64,000 bases of DNA, from positions 1,426,001-1,490,000 of the forward strand of contig CAUJLY010000002.1 of NCBI GenBank assembly GCA_963281155.1, in the 5' to 3' direction. The notes below the pieces were generated by a model. That model was not told the DNA's origin. It was given only the letters and a program-made list of their open reading frames with translations, and made no database searches. The first letter of the stretch is position 1, and each line of letters starts with the position of its first letter. Below, piece after piece: positions 32,196 through 45,116 of the stretch. Both the position numbers and the translations under genes were made by a program. This DNA comes from Rhabditophanes sp. KR3021 (taxonomy: Eukaryota; Nematoda; Chromadorea; Rhabditida; Alloionematidae).

Positions 32196-33659
32196 TTAAT
32201 TTTTAAGACAGCATTTTGTGTTTAATTCGCATGGTTCGTAGATTTGTTGGCAGAGGCACAGTTTGTGTTTTGAATAGATTGGTTGTTCGAGGCATTTTTC
32301 AACGAGAGTTTGGGAAAGACATTCGGAGTGGCAGTTGGTTTTGCATTTGTCTTGGCATGCTTTGTTTATTATCGAGGTTTGGTCAAAGGTTTGGATGCAT
32401 TTGAGGTCACATTCGTTCTGACAAACTTGTGGACACGAATCTGTTGAGTTTGGATATAAATCCTTGTAATTATAAGCTACTGAGCAAGTAGATTCACAAC
32501 CCCTTGAACAAAACTCCCTTGTCTCTCCTTTCTCTACACAATAATCAGCACAAAAGCCATGACATCCGCATAAATTGGAACATATCGAGGTGCAATTTTG
32601 ATGGTCTTCTCCATAACATCTACCTAAACATTTATCCTGACACTCATTAGTTGCTGAATGCCCAGTAGAATCGTGCTGATAATCTATAACATTTTGATGT
32701 GACAATTTATGCATCAGTTTATGAGTTAGATGCTTCTTTTGAACTTCATACATTGCTTTTTCGGCAGTGCAGGAATTTTTGCAGCTAGGTACGCATAAGT
32801 ATGCGGGGTTTGAAGCGTCTAGGCAGGAGTTGTTGCAAATATCTTCGCAGGAACATGATTTTTGACAAATTGCGAAGCATTCCATGTATGGACCACATTT
32901 GGATAAACATTCTTGGAAACATACTGGCGAATTAGGTTGACTTATTGAGGGAGTGATTGGTTTTTGAGTAGTTGTGGTTGTAGGATTTTGGTTACGACTA
33001 AAATCAAAAGTTCCAAATGTCGTTGTTGTTATCGGGGATTGAGTTGAATATGAAGAAAATTGGATGTGTTGTTGATTGGTTCGTGGCGATGTGAAGTAAT
33101 TAAAGAATGGATTTTGAGTAGATGTAATTTGTTGGAATTGGCCGGTATTTCGGTTGAAATTTTCTTGGCCTTGTGAGTAGCCGTTGTTAAAGTATTGCTG
33201 CTTATTATATGGAGAAGGTGTAGTTGAAGTTACGGTTTGTTCTGGATTTTGGCAAGAAGCCTGACAAGTATTGTGACAAATATTATCACACGCTGAAATC
33301 ATTAGACTTCCCTCACATGTAGTTTTGCAAATTCGAGAGCAAGCATTCAAACAGGAGTTTCGATTGTTATCATAATAAGGCCTAGTTGTCGGGAGGGTGG
33401 TAGTTTCAAAAGATGGCAAATTAGTATACAGAGTGTAAGGTCTAGCAGTCGTAAATTGTTGCATATCCTTACAATTACAGTAGACTTTCGTCAAGCAAGT
33501 GCAATTCATTTGCATGTTATGAACTACTAAGGTTCCAACAGGCGTACAAGTGCAGGAGGGAATTTCATCCCTCAAACATGGACAATCAGAAACAGCAGCC
33601 TGTCCAAAGTGGATAAAATATAAGCAAATAAATATACAAAGAAATGTAATGTTGGACAT
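32196..33659 (-). CDS. Secreted Cys-rich repeat protein
   Basis: A single exon of 487 residues. The signal peptide spans about 1-21 (FLCIFICLYFIHFGQA). Three Cys-rich blocks with recurring CxxxC spacing (CLNACSRICKTTC, CDNICHNTCQASC, CVPSCKNSC and others) are separated by Thr/Gln/Asn-rich linkers that look O-glycosylated. The cysteine count is high and even spacing suggests disulfide-bonded modules. Proteins of this style are common in nematode cuticle or extracellular matrix. No enzyme motif is present. A histidine/lysine-rich spacer (KKHLTHKLMHKLSH) sits before the third block. Function is not known. Confidence 0.75.
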   Translation of the reverse strand: MSNITFLCIFICLYFIHFGQAAVSDCPCLRDEIPSCTCTPVGTLVVHNMQMNCTCLTKVYCNCKDMQQFTTARPYTLYTNLPSFETTTLPTTRPYYDNNRNSCLNACSRICKTTCEGSLMISACDNICHNTCQASCQNPEQTVTSTTPSPYNKQQYFNNGYSQGQENFNRNTGQFQQITSTQNPFFNYFTSPRTNQQHIQFSSYSTQSPITTTTFGTFDFSRNQNPTTTTTQKPITPSISQPNSPVCFQECLSKCGPYMECFAICQKSCSCEDICNNSCLDASNPAYLCVPSCKNSCTAEKAMYEVQKKHLTHKLMHKLSHQNVIDYQHDSTGHSATNECQDKCLGRCYGEDHQNCTSICSNLCGCHGFCADYCVEKGETREFCSRGCESTCSVAYNYKDLYPNSTDSCPQVCQNECDLKCIQTFDQTSIINKACQDKCKTNCHSECLSQTLVEKCLEQPIYSKHKLCLCQQIYEPCELNTKCCLKN

Positions 33660-35513
33660 TTTTAAATGATGGAATTAATAAAAATGAATCTCATTTAGTA
33701 TTATGTCATATTTATCCCACATAATCCAGTTAATTTTGATTGAATAGCTTGAAGTGGTATCTTGTGACAATAAAACAGTTGTTGTCCATTTATGGTGACT
33801 GTTGTTTTGAACGTATTAGTCTGACTCAATTTATTTATATCTTTTGAGTTTATTAAAATGTGTCCTGGACTTTATTGTACAGACTGGAATGTTTCGGGAG
33901 TCAATAGATGTTATATGTAAATGTCAATGGTTGTTGACTTCTTGAAGGTGAACATGTCGTGAATCTTGATATTAATAATGACATTAAAGATATCTACTTT
34001 TTAGGTAGATGGTATAAAAAATTGTTTAATAGTTTAAAAAGTTTAATTTTTTGAAGAGTTTCATTCAACATACGTCAAAGTTTATTCTTTTTAGATATTT
34101 TTAATAGACATATAAATCTAATTTAGAATAATCAACAGGTTATGGCATTTGTTTTTTACAATTAATGTTTCTTGATTTGTGATAATACTATAATAGTAAA
34201 TGAAAAAATTGGTTGCACATTTTTTATCTTATTTATTATATACTTTCACAAAATTAAGAAACTCACATTTTCTAAATATCGTTCTACACTGGCTTTGAGA
34301 TCGCTTATAAAGGAGTTATTTCGAGTATTCAACTAATTTATTAGTATCACATTCCCTGATACCTCGTTACGCTTCAATACTAAAAGCCCATATTTATAAT
34401 TATCGTACGCATGGCTTTAACATTTATTAATGGTTCATGTCATAAGGATTCTTTTTATGAGATATTTTTATACTACTACCTCACAATAATGAGTGAAAAA
34501 TTAGAATATGGGTGTTTATTATTAGACTCTCACAATGATACCTATTAAACTTATTCAAGCGCTTTTAATGGTAAATGCTTCAGTTAACTGTATAGAAATT
34601 TCAAAAAAATGTGCTAGACTTCAAGTTTTTCTTTTTTTGATTTCATAGCCCCGTGCATATATACCACCTCAATTAACTTCCACTCTAAGAAACCCTTTCA
34701 CCAATTATTTACTTCCTTTCCCAAGAAATATATTAACATTTTTACCTGTGTCAAAATGACAAAAACCCCACTTCCTCTTTGTTTCACAAACAAATGTATG
34801 GTGACATCAAAAAAATAAACTTAATTGCATGACATTATCCACTGACATCAACAAATTACGTGGCAATTTGTAAAGTTTCTTTCAATTACTCACAAACAAA
34901 GGCAACCTTTTATCCAAATTCAAAAGATTTAATACATTGGCAAGCTATTTTTAATGTTTATTTCAATAAACTTTTAATCACGCACACACCCGTTTTTTGT
35001 TTTTGATGCAAGTTAAAGTTAATACGAATTATTAAAAGTCAATAAAAGTTAATACAAATTATTAAAAGTCAATGAAAGTTAACAAAGAGTAATATAAATG
35101 AATAAAAGTGAATACAAGTGAGGTAACCTTTGGATTCTCAAAAAACTAATTCTTTTCTCTCAAACAAAAAAGTCCAATCCACTGCCAAGTATATTTTTAA
35201 CCATAAAATGAGTAGTATATATTTATATGGTTTGACGTCATTTTAATTATTACCTTTTAGGCTTCGTCTTTTGTTCTTTACAAGGCCCGAAATTGGTTTA
35301 CACACTATAATATATACACATTTATTTAAATATCAAACCAGAAAAAAGTACATATGCCATCAATTCTAATGCCATACCAAAAGAACTACTACAACTACTT
35401 TTTTGTGTCTTCGCCCCTTAATTTTAAATGGAGGAATGATGATGAGATGATGACGTGGTGGAGAACATTAAATTTTAATTAAGTTAAAGTTATTTCTTCT
35501 CTTTGTTTCTTTG
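33660..35513. other. Intergenic region (1.9 kb)
   Basis: No gene seen on either strand. It contains the 5' flank of the Cys-rich gene, a short tandem repeat at 35015-35120 and the 3' flank of the Rab-effector gene. Confidence 0.5.
35015..35120. repeat. 30-base tandem repeat, about 3.5 copies
   Basis: The units start AAAGTTAATAC and continue A-rich. Copies 35015-35044 and 35045-35074 differ at two positions; copy 35075-35104 and the partial copy after it are more diverged. Intergenic minisatellite. Confidence 0.85.
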
Positions 35514-36609
35514 TTAGACTCCGCCGACATGACTGCAAACAGATAAATCCCATTCAGGGACTGTTTTGCAGTTGAGGTCATTGATAATGTTAATGGTAGG
35601 GATGATTGCGTGGATTGGTGATGTCATTTTGGTGGATGATTCGGATGCTAAATGTTTGTCGTTGTTTCCACCACATGAAGATCCTTTCCGAGGAACACGC
35701 AATAAATTAGAAGCCGATATTGGTGGCATATCTAATGACGTCAGGGCAGCTTCCATCTTTTTCCTTCTGTTTTCAGTTTCAGACAAAGCCTTTGAAACTG
35801 ACAGCTTACGTTGAATTTCGGCTGTGGCGTGCATACGTAATACCGAAAGAAAGCTTTCACTCAAAGACTTCGTTCTTAATATAGCCACATCTTGCCCAAA
35901 ACACCATTCATTAGAGGCAGCAAGGTACTCTCTTCAAAAATTAGTGTTATTATTTAAAAGTGAAGGTGTCGAATGCTAAGCTTTAATCAACTAAATAATA
36001 TATACACATGCCAATCTTGTAAACAAGATATAATAACTAACTACTTTACTTACAAAAGCTCGTGACAAACAATTACTCACATACAATATCACATCAAATA
36101 TCGAGAACTTTAAAACTAAATTCTTACCTATGAGTATAACAATCTTTGCACAACACATAATTTTTGAGCGAAATTCGAGGATGATATTGGCATCCTGAGC
36201 AAAGAAGGACTGAACACTTCTTGCACTTTTGACCGGCTTTGACGATAAAGCCGAGTGGAGTTTCACAGGTGCTGCAACTTCTTGAAGTCAATGAGCGAAC
36301 GGACATCAATGAAGAAGAGGAGACAATTGAGCCGAGTGATTGAAGTGAAAGCAGTGATAAGACAGAACCTTTTCTAAATAAAGATAACCCCGAGTACTCT
36401 TCTTCTACGGAGAAACCATCGCAATAGAAAGATTCAGACACACTCCTTTTCATCTTCTCAACTCTTAACTCCTCGTGATTCTGAAAAAGGGAGTCTCTTT
36501 CCAAGATAGGTCTCAGAATATTCTGCTCAGCTAGCGTCAATCCCTTGACAATAGCCTCAAAATCAGGTTCTCCGATTTTGATAGCTCCAACAGTGACAGC
36601 CGTCATCAT
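35514..36609 (-). CDS. Rab-binding domain / FYVE-like zinc-finger protein (Noc2/rabphilin-type)
   Basis: Exons 36609-36128 and 35931-35514 encode 299 residues over a 196-base intron. The first part has the Rab-binding helix (LTLAEQNILRPILERDSLFQ). A Ser-rich linker leads to a zinc finger with four cysteine pairs (CSTC, CKKC, CSGC, CKDC), and a second helical segment continues in exon 2 (REYLAASNEWCFGQDV). This is the RBD of rabphilin, Noc2, RIM and exophilins, which bind Rab3/Rab27 on secretory vesicles. No C2 domain follows and the length equals Noc2, so an exocytosis regulator of that type is the best guess. The acceptor used (TTTTTGAAG) is weak but is the one that keeps frame and the conserved block. 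Confidence 0.72.
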
Positions 36610-38257
36610 TAGGTATTCTTGTTTGTTAATAGGTATATACTTAATATAAATATTATTTTAATATTTAACTCAAAACAAATAAATAATCTAGCACAAACAA
36701 TTCTTTAAAAATTAAATGAGCCCTTCACGCAAACAAAACTAAAACAACATGTATATATAATTTTTCACCCAACAATTTGTTTAGCCTTTTTGGACACGCC
36801 TTCCCAAAAATCTTTTTCTTTCACATTAAAGAGGCATCAAATTTTTGAGTATGTATAGAAGAAGTCCCCCTGCCTTTTTGCTACTAGTATTCTTTTTTGG
36901 TCGGTATGTACGTGGATGGCTTTCTATTTTTACCAAGTAGACGAGAGCGGTGAAGCCGACGGTGGAGGGAACTGATTAGGGGTACAGGGGTCTCGTAGAA
37001 GTATAGTGTGCAGCCGTTTAACAAAAAACGGATATAAGTTCATTTTTGGGCTTTGAATAGGATGTCAAGAGTATATATATTTATAAATACATACACACAA
37101 TTTCATGCCACTATGATGACGTAAAAAGATACATCAAAACTAACAAAACATATCTACCAACTAATGGCACACTTCTTTTTTTGTGTTGCTAATCTATTGT
37201 AAATGTGAAGAGATGTGTTGACTTTTAGCAAAAAATTGCTGGCAAATAAATTGGATGAGAGAAGGCATTTAATTTGTACCTAGGAATTTTGCAGAGTCGT
37301 TGACGTAGTAAATAAATGTGTTGGAATTAAAAAGGATGGAAATGATAATAAAGCATGTTATTGGTTTATTAGTTACTTCTAATTGATAACACTTTATTAA
37401 TCAGACTGGAGCACATGTCTTCACTAAGTATCTCTTTCAGTTTCATATTTTCTTTGAAAGAAACGCTTTAAGTTATCTCAGTAATTATCAACGCGTTGAT
37501 TGAAAGGTGGGAAAGCCATGGATCTTCGAATATTTTTTCTTAAATAAAGATTAGACCCCTATTTAAAGAATCTTGACATAAACTGCAAATTAAATCTAAA
37601 CTAATTTTAAAATCAGTTTAGAATTGATAAATAATTACTTGAAGTAAAAATGACATGAACACTTTGATGGAACTTGCTGTAAAAAATTGACAAATATTAT
37701 TAATTGAAGATTTAACCGGAAAAATCTGTCAATATTAAAATTGCAAAAAACTTTTGTCGTCAAATAAATAAATTTCATCTCCTTTTGTAATACTTATAAA
37801 AGACACATTATAACACCTTGTTGTCGTCATGTCTATTATTGTATATGAAACTACTTCAACATAATGTTTTTTACCCGAGTACCAATCAATTAATTTTGAA
37901 TTGCCCAAATTATGTGCGATCATAATTTCGATCCTTAATGATATTTTACTTGAAGACCAGTATCTTAGATGATTTGTATAACTAGACACCTATTTGATCT
38001 CACGAATTCAATTCTCCTAAACAGATTTAGTATATGCTTCAAATTTCCAATGATTTTTGTGTAGAAGTTAAAATACCTAAAAATATATTACTTCCTTTTG
38101 AGTTTAACATCACTTAACAAATTTAACAACGACAAAACATTTTGCGTGGTAACGGAAACAAAGAGCAAAAAAGGTTTTTAAAAAAATGAGTTTATTTAAA
38201 TACATATTAAATTTGTATAAATGTGTTTGCATCATCTAAAGGGGGTATATTTACAAA
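36610..38257. other. Intergenic region (1.6 kb)
   Basis: No intact gene. A minus-strand open stretch of 84 codons at 37735-37989 starts without an ATG and may be a coding remnant (see findings). The left part is the promoter side of the Rab-effector gene; the right part is the 3' flank of the dehydrogenase gene. Confidence 0.45.
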
Positions 38258-41200
38258 TTACAAGTCGATTGGATGTTGTTGGATAAGACCACCATTGGCA
38301 CAGATATCTTTGGCAAGTTCGGTAATGGAGTCAATTTCTTTGCCATTTGGAGAAGCAGCAATTTTGAGGTTATCGAAGACGCGTTTCGTGGCTTGGTCCA
38401 CGAATAATTTTACAATCTTTACTTCATTCTCTGATCCAGCGGCTTTTTTGTTTAGTGAATAAGTACATCTGGACAAAGCACACACCATTGAATATATATC
38501 GATGGCGGCATCAGCAACTCTGATTTGTTCATATTGTCTTTCAATTACTCCCTTCTTGTGCTTAAGAATCAATCCTTCGACCGTCTTTCCGAATTCGGCA
38601 ATACAAGAGTTAAGTTTGGCGGCGGAATCATTAAGTTGGGGGTCAACTTTTCCTTCGAAAGATCCTCCGGTAGATCCAGTAGCTCTTCTCATCACTTCTC
38701 CGAACAGAGTTCCGATTCCACCAGACTTGACTTCTTTGGCTGTGGCTTGAAGGGCTTTGCCAGCATGATTCATTCCAGTAAGAGATACAAAGATCTTCAA
38801 AATATCATTGGCTCCCTCGAAAATTCTGAAAATTCTAATGTCTCTTAGAACTCTTTCCAATCCAGTTTCAGACATATACCCCATTCCGCCGTGCAATTGG
38901 ATAGCCTCGTCACACACCCACCAAGCATTGTCAGAAGCAGCGACCTTAGCAATAGCAGCTTCTAGTTGGTAGTCCTTAACACCAGCATCCATATTTGAAG
39001 CGAGCATGTACAAAATAGACTCCGTAACATAATGTCTCATAACCATCCCACTAATCTTCTCATGAACATTCACGAATTCATTCAATTTTCTACCAAATTG
39101 AACACGGTTGTTAGCTTGGTCAATTGACTTTTGGATACAATATTTCATGGATCCCGTCATTGCTGGAAAGTTAAAATTAATTATGCATATATATCAATAT
39201 TAACTTTAAATTGAAAAGGTCTTTTTGGATTTACTTATGACAAACATTAGATTAATTTTTGCCTTGATAATTGTACAATGAAAAGAAGCAACAGTAAAAG
39301 TTGTGAAGATCCAAAGAAGATGCCACATTTGAACGGAAGTCTTAGTCTAAGAAGGTCCAAAGGTGCCCTGAAAATACTGAGGCAGAAAGTAACTAATTAA
39401 CAAACTATGATTAAACATTAGCATCCAATTTTTTAGTAGAAGCCTTGAGTCAACAGTTATCGAGAGTGTCGACAAACGGCAACAATGTGATGACTATTCA
39501 AGAAGAATTTAACTTGTGGTCAAGGGAGTATTTTGAGATGTTGCTGTTGATACTAATACTCATTGTCAACATGAAATAGCTGTTAATAGTCACAACTGCT
39601 TCACAGATGGCCTTGCACGTTTTGGTATTTCAGAAACTCAAGATGGTGAAATGATTTTATCAAACACGATTTTTTTATCAACGTTTAGTATAAATAGAAG
39701 CGACTTTTCAAAGCAACAGATATGTCGTTCTTTGAAATATAGAAGACAATAGGGAATGGTTTCAAAATATAGTCAAGATAATGAGTTTAAATGTATGGTT
39801 GATGAGAAGCTGGGAATTGATTAGGTCTTATGATGATTAGGAACTACAACTGCCAAGAAATATATCTTCTATGCAGGTGTCTTTGGTGATTTGAAAGAAG
39901 ATTACAGAATCACAGCGATACTGCCAAAAGACAAATTCTGAGAGACATTCTCCTGATTCCAAAAGGAAGTAGGCGCAGAAGCATTTGGGAGGATGTGAGA
40001 GAAGTACTATAGTGTCTGTTTATGATCGTCATATCAATTAAGCACTCGGATGTGAGTATGGCATTATCTATGACATGAGATCCGTTTTGACTAATGTTGA
40101 TGACTACAGTCAATCTAATCAAGTAATGGCATCAAGACATCCCGATATTGTCAAGAGATTCAATCAAATAATGCCTAAAGAAACTCACGCTAAATTATCT
40201 CCTTAATAATTTTCTAATAAAAGGATAAAAAGTTCGATGGAAACTGTTGTGTGCGTGGGTGTTGTTTATGAAATTTAAAACTCGTCTAGGCATCGAGCTG
40301 TTTGACATACCTGCGGGGATACCAAACCGCCCATTGTTGAGAATATTCATGGCTACTTTGAATCCTTCTCCCTCTCCGCCAATCAAATTTTCCTTTGGTA
40401 CTTTGACATTTTCGAAGTAAATTTCTGAAGTAGCTGAGGCCTTGATACCCAATTTTTTGCCAGCAGGTGATGAAGTAACACCTCCAAAGTCTTTCTCGAC
40501 AATAAATGCAGAGACTTTGTGCTTGATGGAACCGTCTTCTTGCTTGATTGGAGTCTTTGCGAAGACAGTGAAGATTTCAGCGAAAGGTCCATTTGAAATG
40601 TAGATCTTGCTTCCATTGATTATCTATAAATAATCTTTATTTTAAAAGAAAAAGATTGAATAACCATTTTACTAAACTTTGCAACACCAAGAATTAGCAA
40701 ACAATTTTTCGTTAGGATATTATTACAAGAATAAAGACAGTATTGCAGTTATTAACAAAAGACACAGGCAGCTGATGAATTGTGGTCAAAAGACTGGAAT
40801 GCTGATCATCTAACTGGTATGAGAAACAGGGAGAATAAAAATGCCAGTAAATATAAAGACCAATTTGTCTGAGGATGGAATTAAAGCTAAGCATGATGAA
40901 AAGAACAAAAAGGCTAAATCTAATCATAGATAATATTTTCCTACTTTGTATTTGTTAATTAATAAATTCATTTTAAACTCTTACATAGAATTTCCCACAA
41001 GCACTGAGTTCGGCTTTTGTAGTAATGGAATTGGCGTCGGAGCCACTGCTTGGTTCTGTCAGGGCAAAGGCGGCGATTTTTCTTCCTGTTGCTAGATCTG
41101 GAAGGTAGTGTTTCTTCTGAGCTTCACTTCCATATAACAGAATTCCTTTGTAGCCAATACTTTGGTGAGCACCTGAAAAGATTCCCAGAGCAAGATCATT

Positions 41201-41623
41201 AGAACCGATCAATTCGGCTAATTTGGCAAACTGAGTGTTGTTCATTCCAGCACCTTCATATTCTTCCGGAACTAAGATGCCAAGAGCACCGAGTTCCCCG
41301 AATCCCTTTTTAACATCCTCGGGGATGCACCCATTAACATCATTCTGGGCAGCATTATTGATATTCTCCAAGAAATTCTTAGCGGGTCCATAAACCATCG
41401 ACAACATTTCCTTTCTATCCTCAGACAAATTCAAAGGATAGGGAAAAGCAGTATCAAGATTGAGTTTTCCTCTAAACAAATTCTTGACAAATGAATCGGA
41501 CTCCACATTGTATGGTTCAGGTTTCTTCTTCTCAGCTACAGCAGCTCCACTGTACTTTGATGTTCCAGACAAGTATCTAGCTCCAAGGCTTAGTTTATTG
41601 ACAGACTTTAGGTTAGCTAACAT
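38258..41623 (-). CDS. Very-long-chain acyl-CoA dehydrogenase, mitochondrial (ACADVL-like)
   Basis: Exons 41623-40985, 40623-40311 and 39162-38258 encode 618 residues. The start follows TTATTTTCAG; a mitochondrial presequence covers about the first 35 residues. FAD- and substrate-domain blocks are present: [39 protein letters not shown], and IFEGANDIL containing the catalytic glutamate. The long C-terminal extension that places VLCAD/ACAD9 on the inner membrane is present, so this is the VLCAD subgroup, not soluble MCAD/LCAD. It performs the first step of beta-oxidation of C14-C20 acyl-CoA. The introns (361 and 1148 bases) are far longer than is usual here and hold antisense coding remnants. 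The protein itself appears intact. Confidence 0.94.
39278..39579 (+). pseudogene. Antisense coding remnant in dehydrogenase intron, 'ALSQQ-SRVST' copy 1
   Basis: Plus-strand sequence within the minus-strand host intron. A 40-codon open stretch from ATG 39278 contains [18 protein letters not shown], then an intron-like GT...AG, then [19 protein letters not shown] running to a stop at 39579. Further protein-like pieces lie downstream to about 40000 ([38 protein letters not shown]). A related copy sits in the pump intron at 47909. Family unknown. Confidence 0.4.
40756..40872 (+). pseudogene. Antisense coding remnant in first dehydrogenase intron
   Basis: A 38-codon plus-strand open run ends in TGA and has protein-like composition ([19 protein letters not shown]). 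It is short and unidentified, and could be chance; it is listed because the same gene's other long intron also holds a remnant on the same strand. Confidence 0.25.
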
Positions 41624-42610
41624 ATTAATCTGAAAATAAGACAAATATTTATTAACTAAAGCTTAGATATCTAAAAAATAAGACTAACTCCGTCACCATC
41701 GATTTATCTCAAAAAACAAATTTTTAACCAAACAACAACATAGTGAAATACATAATAATCTTAAACAGTATGCATATTTATCATAAAACAAAATAACAAT
41801 GAAGGTTTCTTGTCTATGATGATAATAAATACAAATAGCCACGTTGTATCATGGCAAAAAGTAAAGACTGATGAAACATTAGACAAAATAGTGGAAGAAG
41901 TACCTGATTGATAAGTATAATTATGTTGTTGATGGTTGCGACCTTCGTAGTTTGTAGTGGATGTAACTATGTTTATTATATTGGTAGTTTGATCTGGAAC
42001 ACAGGGATGATTTTGTGATACTAAGATGGTTGTTGGAACAGCCTATATTGGGATGAATTTTTAGTGGGTTTTTGGAGATGATTTTCAATTAACGGATAAA
42101 GGAGAAAAATAAAGGAATTGAACGAGGGATAGTAAGTGAGATTATAACCTAACGTTCTTTTTAATCTTGTGCCTTTTGTAAATAAACAATACAAATGTCT
42201 TCAGTCAAGTAAATAATTAATAGATCTTTGATCCAGAAATATATTAATAAGCTGGATATACTGTTTCATATACTCTACTTCAAAGGCATAAATTTGCCTC
42301 GACTCGTAATTAACCTATTATTAAATAAAACCAATTCCTGAACAAGTGTTGTCTGACCTTTTACTTCCATCTAACACAACTCCTCATTAACGTGACCACA
42401 CATTAGGCCGAGAATAGTATACCACAACTGACCATCCAACTTAATTTATGTGCATTGAAAAATAGTATGCCACAACGTCAATTCAACCAAAACTCTTGCT
42501 TTCTGATCAGCATATGCTTGTCCAAACTAAGCCCACCTATTATTTTGAACCTATAAAAGTCCACTTTTTTAAACAAACTCACCATTCATTTATTTCGATA
42601 AATTTTAATT
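41624..42610. other. Divergent promoter region, dehydrogenase / coiled-coil gene
   Basis: About 990 bases between outward-facing genes. No gene is visible. A TTATTTTCAG acceptor at 41629-41638 marks the probable 5' end of the dehydrogenase coding exon, by cis- or trans-splicing. Confidence 0.5.
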
Positions 42611-44712
42611 ATGAACAACAATTTCAACAACGACTGTGCTTCTACTCAAATGAGGAATAACAGACCTTGTGAACAATCATCACTGTAAGTGGATCATTTT
42701 TTTAATTTCTTTTAAATATTTTTAGGCAACTATTTGTAGAACAATCGACAGCAAAAGCTCAATGTTCTTCTAAACTCGGTAGCCATTCTGAAAAATCCAT
42801 CGAACCAACTGCAAAGAACCCACATTTACAAATATATGACATTGCACGTGAATGCCAAGAAGCTAGAGAAATAATTAAAAATCGCTCTTTTACTACTATT
42901 TCCTACGATGATGAGACGTACCAATTTGAAAATGAGACTGGAGAAAAAGAAAGATTAAGGTATTTTAGTCAATATTTTCCTTACTGCAAGTTTGGAAGTA
43001 AATTGCTTCCTCAAATGCCGACAATTAATCTGCCAGAGAAGCAATGGAAACGTAAACAATTTGAAGTATACGGGAAATACGACGACGAATTAGATGCCTT
43101 ACCCGGTGTTAACGACACATCATTACATCAAATGCCCCTTATTGAAAACGGGACTCGTGTTGCAAACACACCATTACATCAAATGCTCCGTGCTCAAAAT
43201 AAGCCAGTTTATCAAATTCTTTTAGATGAATCGAAGGATAGTTGTAAACAGAAACCTCTTCCAGAATCAAATGTACCTGAATCCGATCAGCCCATAATGG
43301 AAATTTGCTTTAAATACATCTATGCAGATCCCGTCTCTTTTGGTCAGAACACAAATGAAATAGATATTCTATGTTTAGAAATGAGATCAATTATGGTGAC
43401 CAGATTACATAATGAAATGATTAAAAAATTCGAAGGCAAATGCAAAGAAACGGCTGAATATATGGAATGCAAAAGAATGGTGAATCAAATTAAAGCGAGG
43501 TTGATGCATGAACCATTTGAGGTACTTTGTGCGATTATTAAAGAAATTTGTACTTTGGAATCTACGGAAAGAGAGGAGCATTGTAGTGGAATTGATGCAA
43601 AAAGGTCTCCTAAAACAGTGGAAAACTATTGCAGTGTCCGCGAAGCTGAAAAAAATATTAAGCGTTGCTATGAAAAGACCATTTCTATACAGACTGAACA
43701 AATTAGGAGCAAAGATGTACAAATTGCTGCTCTAAAAAAGGAAGTATTAGAACAAAAAGCTGTGATCGCATCAACTGAAACTAAATCTAAGCTTTTACAA
43801 GAGAACTTAAATAATTTCTTTTCCGAACGTGAATCCCAATGGACAAGTATTCAAGCTACTTTGAAGGAATGGCAGGATAAGACATATCGTTTGGAAGAAA
43901 ATGTTAATCAGGCTCAAATTGAAAGTCGTGATGCTAATCAAAATATCAAAAAGGAACAAGAGAAATATAGAAATCTTGAATCGGATTTAAATAAAGCCCA
44001 TTCCAAGATTCGTGTTGTGGAAGAAAAATTCAAAAAGGAACAAGAGAAATATGAGGCACTTGGAAAGGATTTCAATCAGTATACAAATTCTCTTACCTTG
44101 ACACATATTAAAGAACAAGGTGAGTTTAAGAGGGAAAATTCTTCACTAAGAATTCAACTTGAAGAAGTTCAAAAAAAACTTGATAATCATGAAGCTAATG
44201 ATATAATTGACGGACTCAAAATAATAAGTTTGCTTGAAAAGTCCAACAAACAAAAAAGAAAAATTAATTTATTGAAAGAAAAAGTCCGTTCTCAATCTGT
44301 TCATATTAAGACTATCACAAAGGAACAAATTCATACACTCAAAAACAACATCGATATGTGTGAAAAAATTGTGTCTGCCAAGAAGAAAGTCGAATCTCGC
44401 AAGGGTTTTGACATGTTTGAATTGTTGGTAGCTTTGGAATATGCTAATTGCGGTGCCCTTAGTGCTAAAAGGAAACTGCCCATTCAAGAATTGGTTGTTG
44501 AAGAAATTGAAAAACAATCTGATGATGACTTTGAGAAATTAATGGATAAAGTTAAAAGCGAATCCAACATTGTTTCAGTTGGCAAAGGTTACAGTATATT
44601 TCGTGATACAAAATTCAAAGAAAAGAAAGATGAGGGCGTTGAGAATATGCGTTGGAAGAAACCACCACATTTTCTAAATGATAAAGTTTATTATACTGTT
44701 GGAAGAAAGTAG
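42611..44712 (+). CDS. Long coiled-coil protein, unrecognised
   Basis: Exons 42611-42684 and 42726-44712 encode 686 residues over a 41-base intron. The N-terminal third is soluble, with a short internal repeat (LHQMPLIENGTRV, LHQMLRAQNKPV, YQILLDESK). From about residue 300 to 590 it is mostly coiled coil, rich in Lys/Glu (for example KKEQEKYRNLESDL and KKEQEKYEALGKDF, a partial internal duplication). A compact C-terminal region ends PPHFLNDKVYYTVGRK. No motor, kinase or GTPase domain is seen. It could be cytoskeletal, centrosomal or germline-structural; I do not recognise the family. Codon use is AT-rich like its neighbours. Confidence 0.75.
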
Positions 44713-45116
44713 GATGGCCTAGAATCGAAAACAATTCTATGTTTATGGTTACGTGTAATTCATCATGTTTTTGTATTTTGCTGTTAATTAACACTTATTA
44801 ATATCTGTATGTTCATCCAATTATTAAAAAAATTACTCAGGTCGTTCATGCTTGTATAACTTAATACAATATTATAAATTTGTTTAAAATTTAACTTTAT
44901 ACTTATATTTTGCTACCACTACCAATGATGACTTTTGGGACGATTATACAATTGCCTTTATAATATACGGATTTAGTTCAAAAACCAATTTTCAGAACTT
45001 TTACTAGATTAGTCGATTTACTTTTACTTTCCAGAGAAAAATTACATTCTTTGTTCAGATTAGCACTCAAGTTAACTAATGAAAATGATACATTTAAACT
45101 TGTATCCAAAGAAGTT

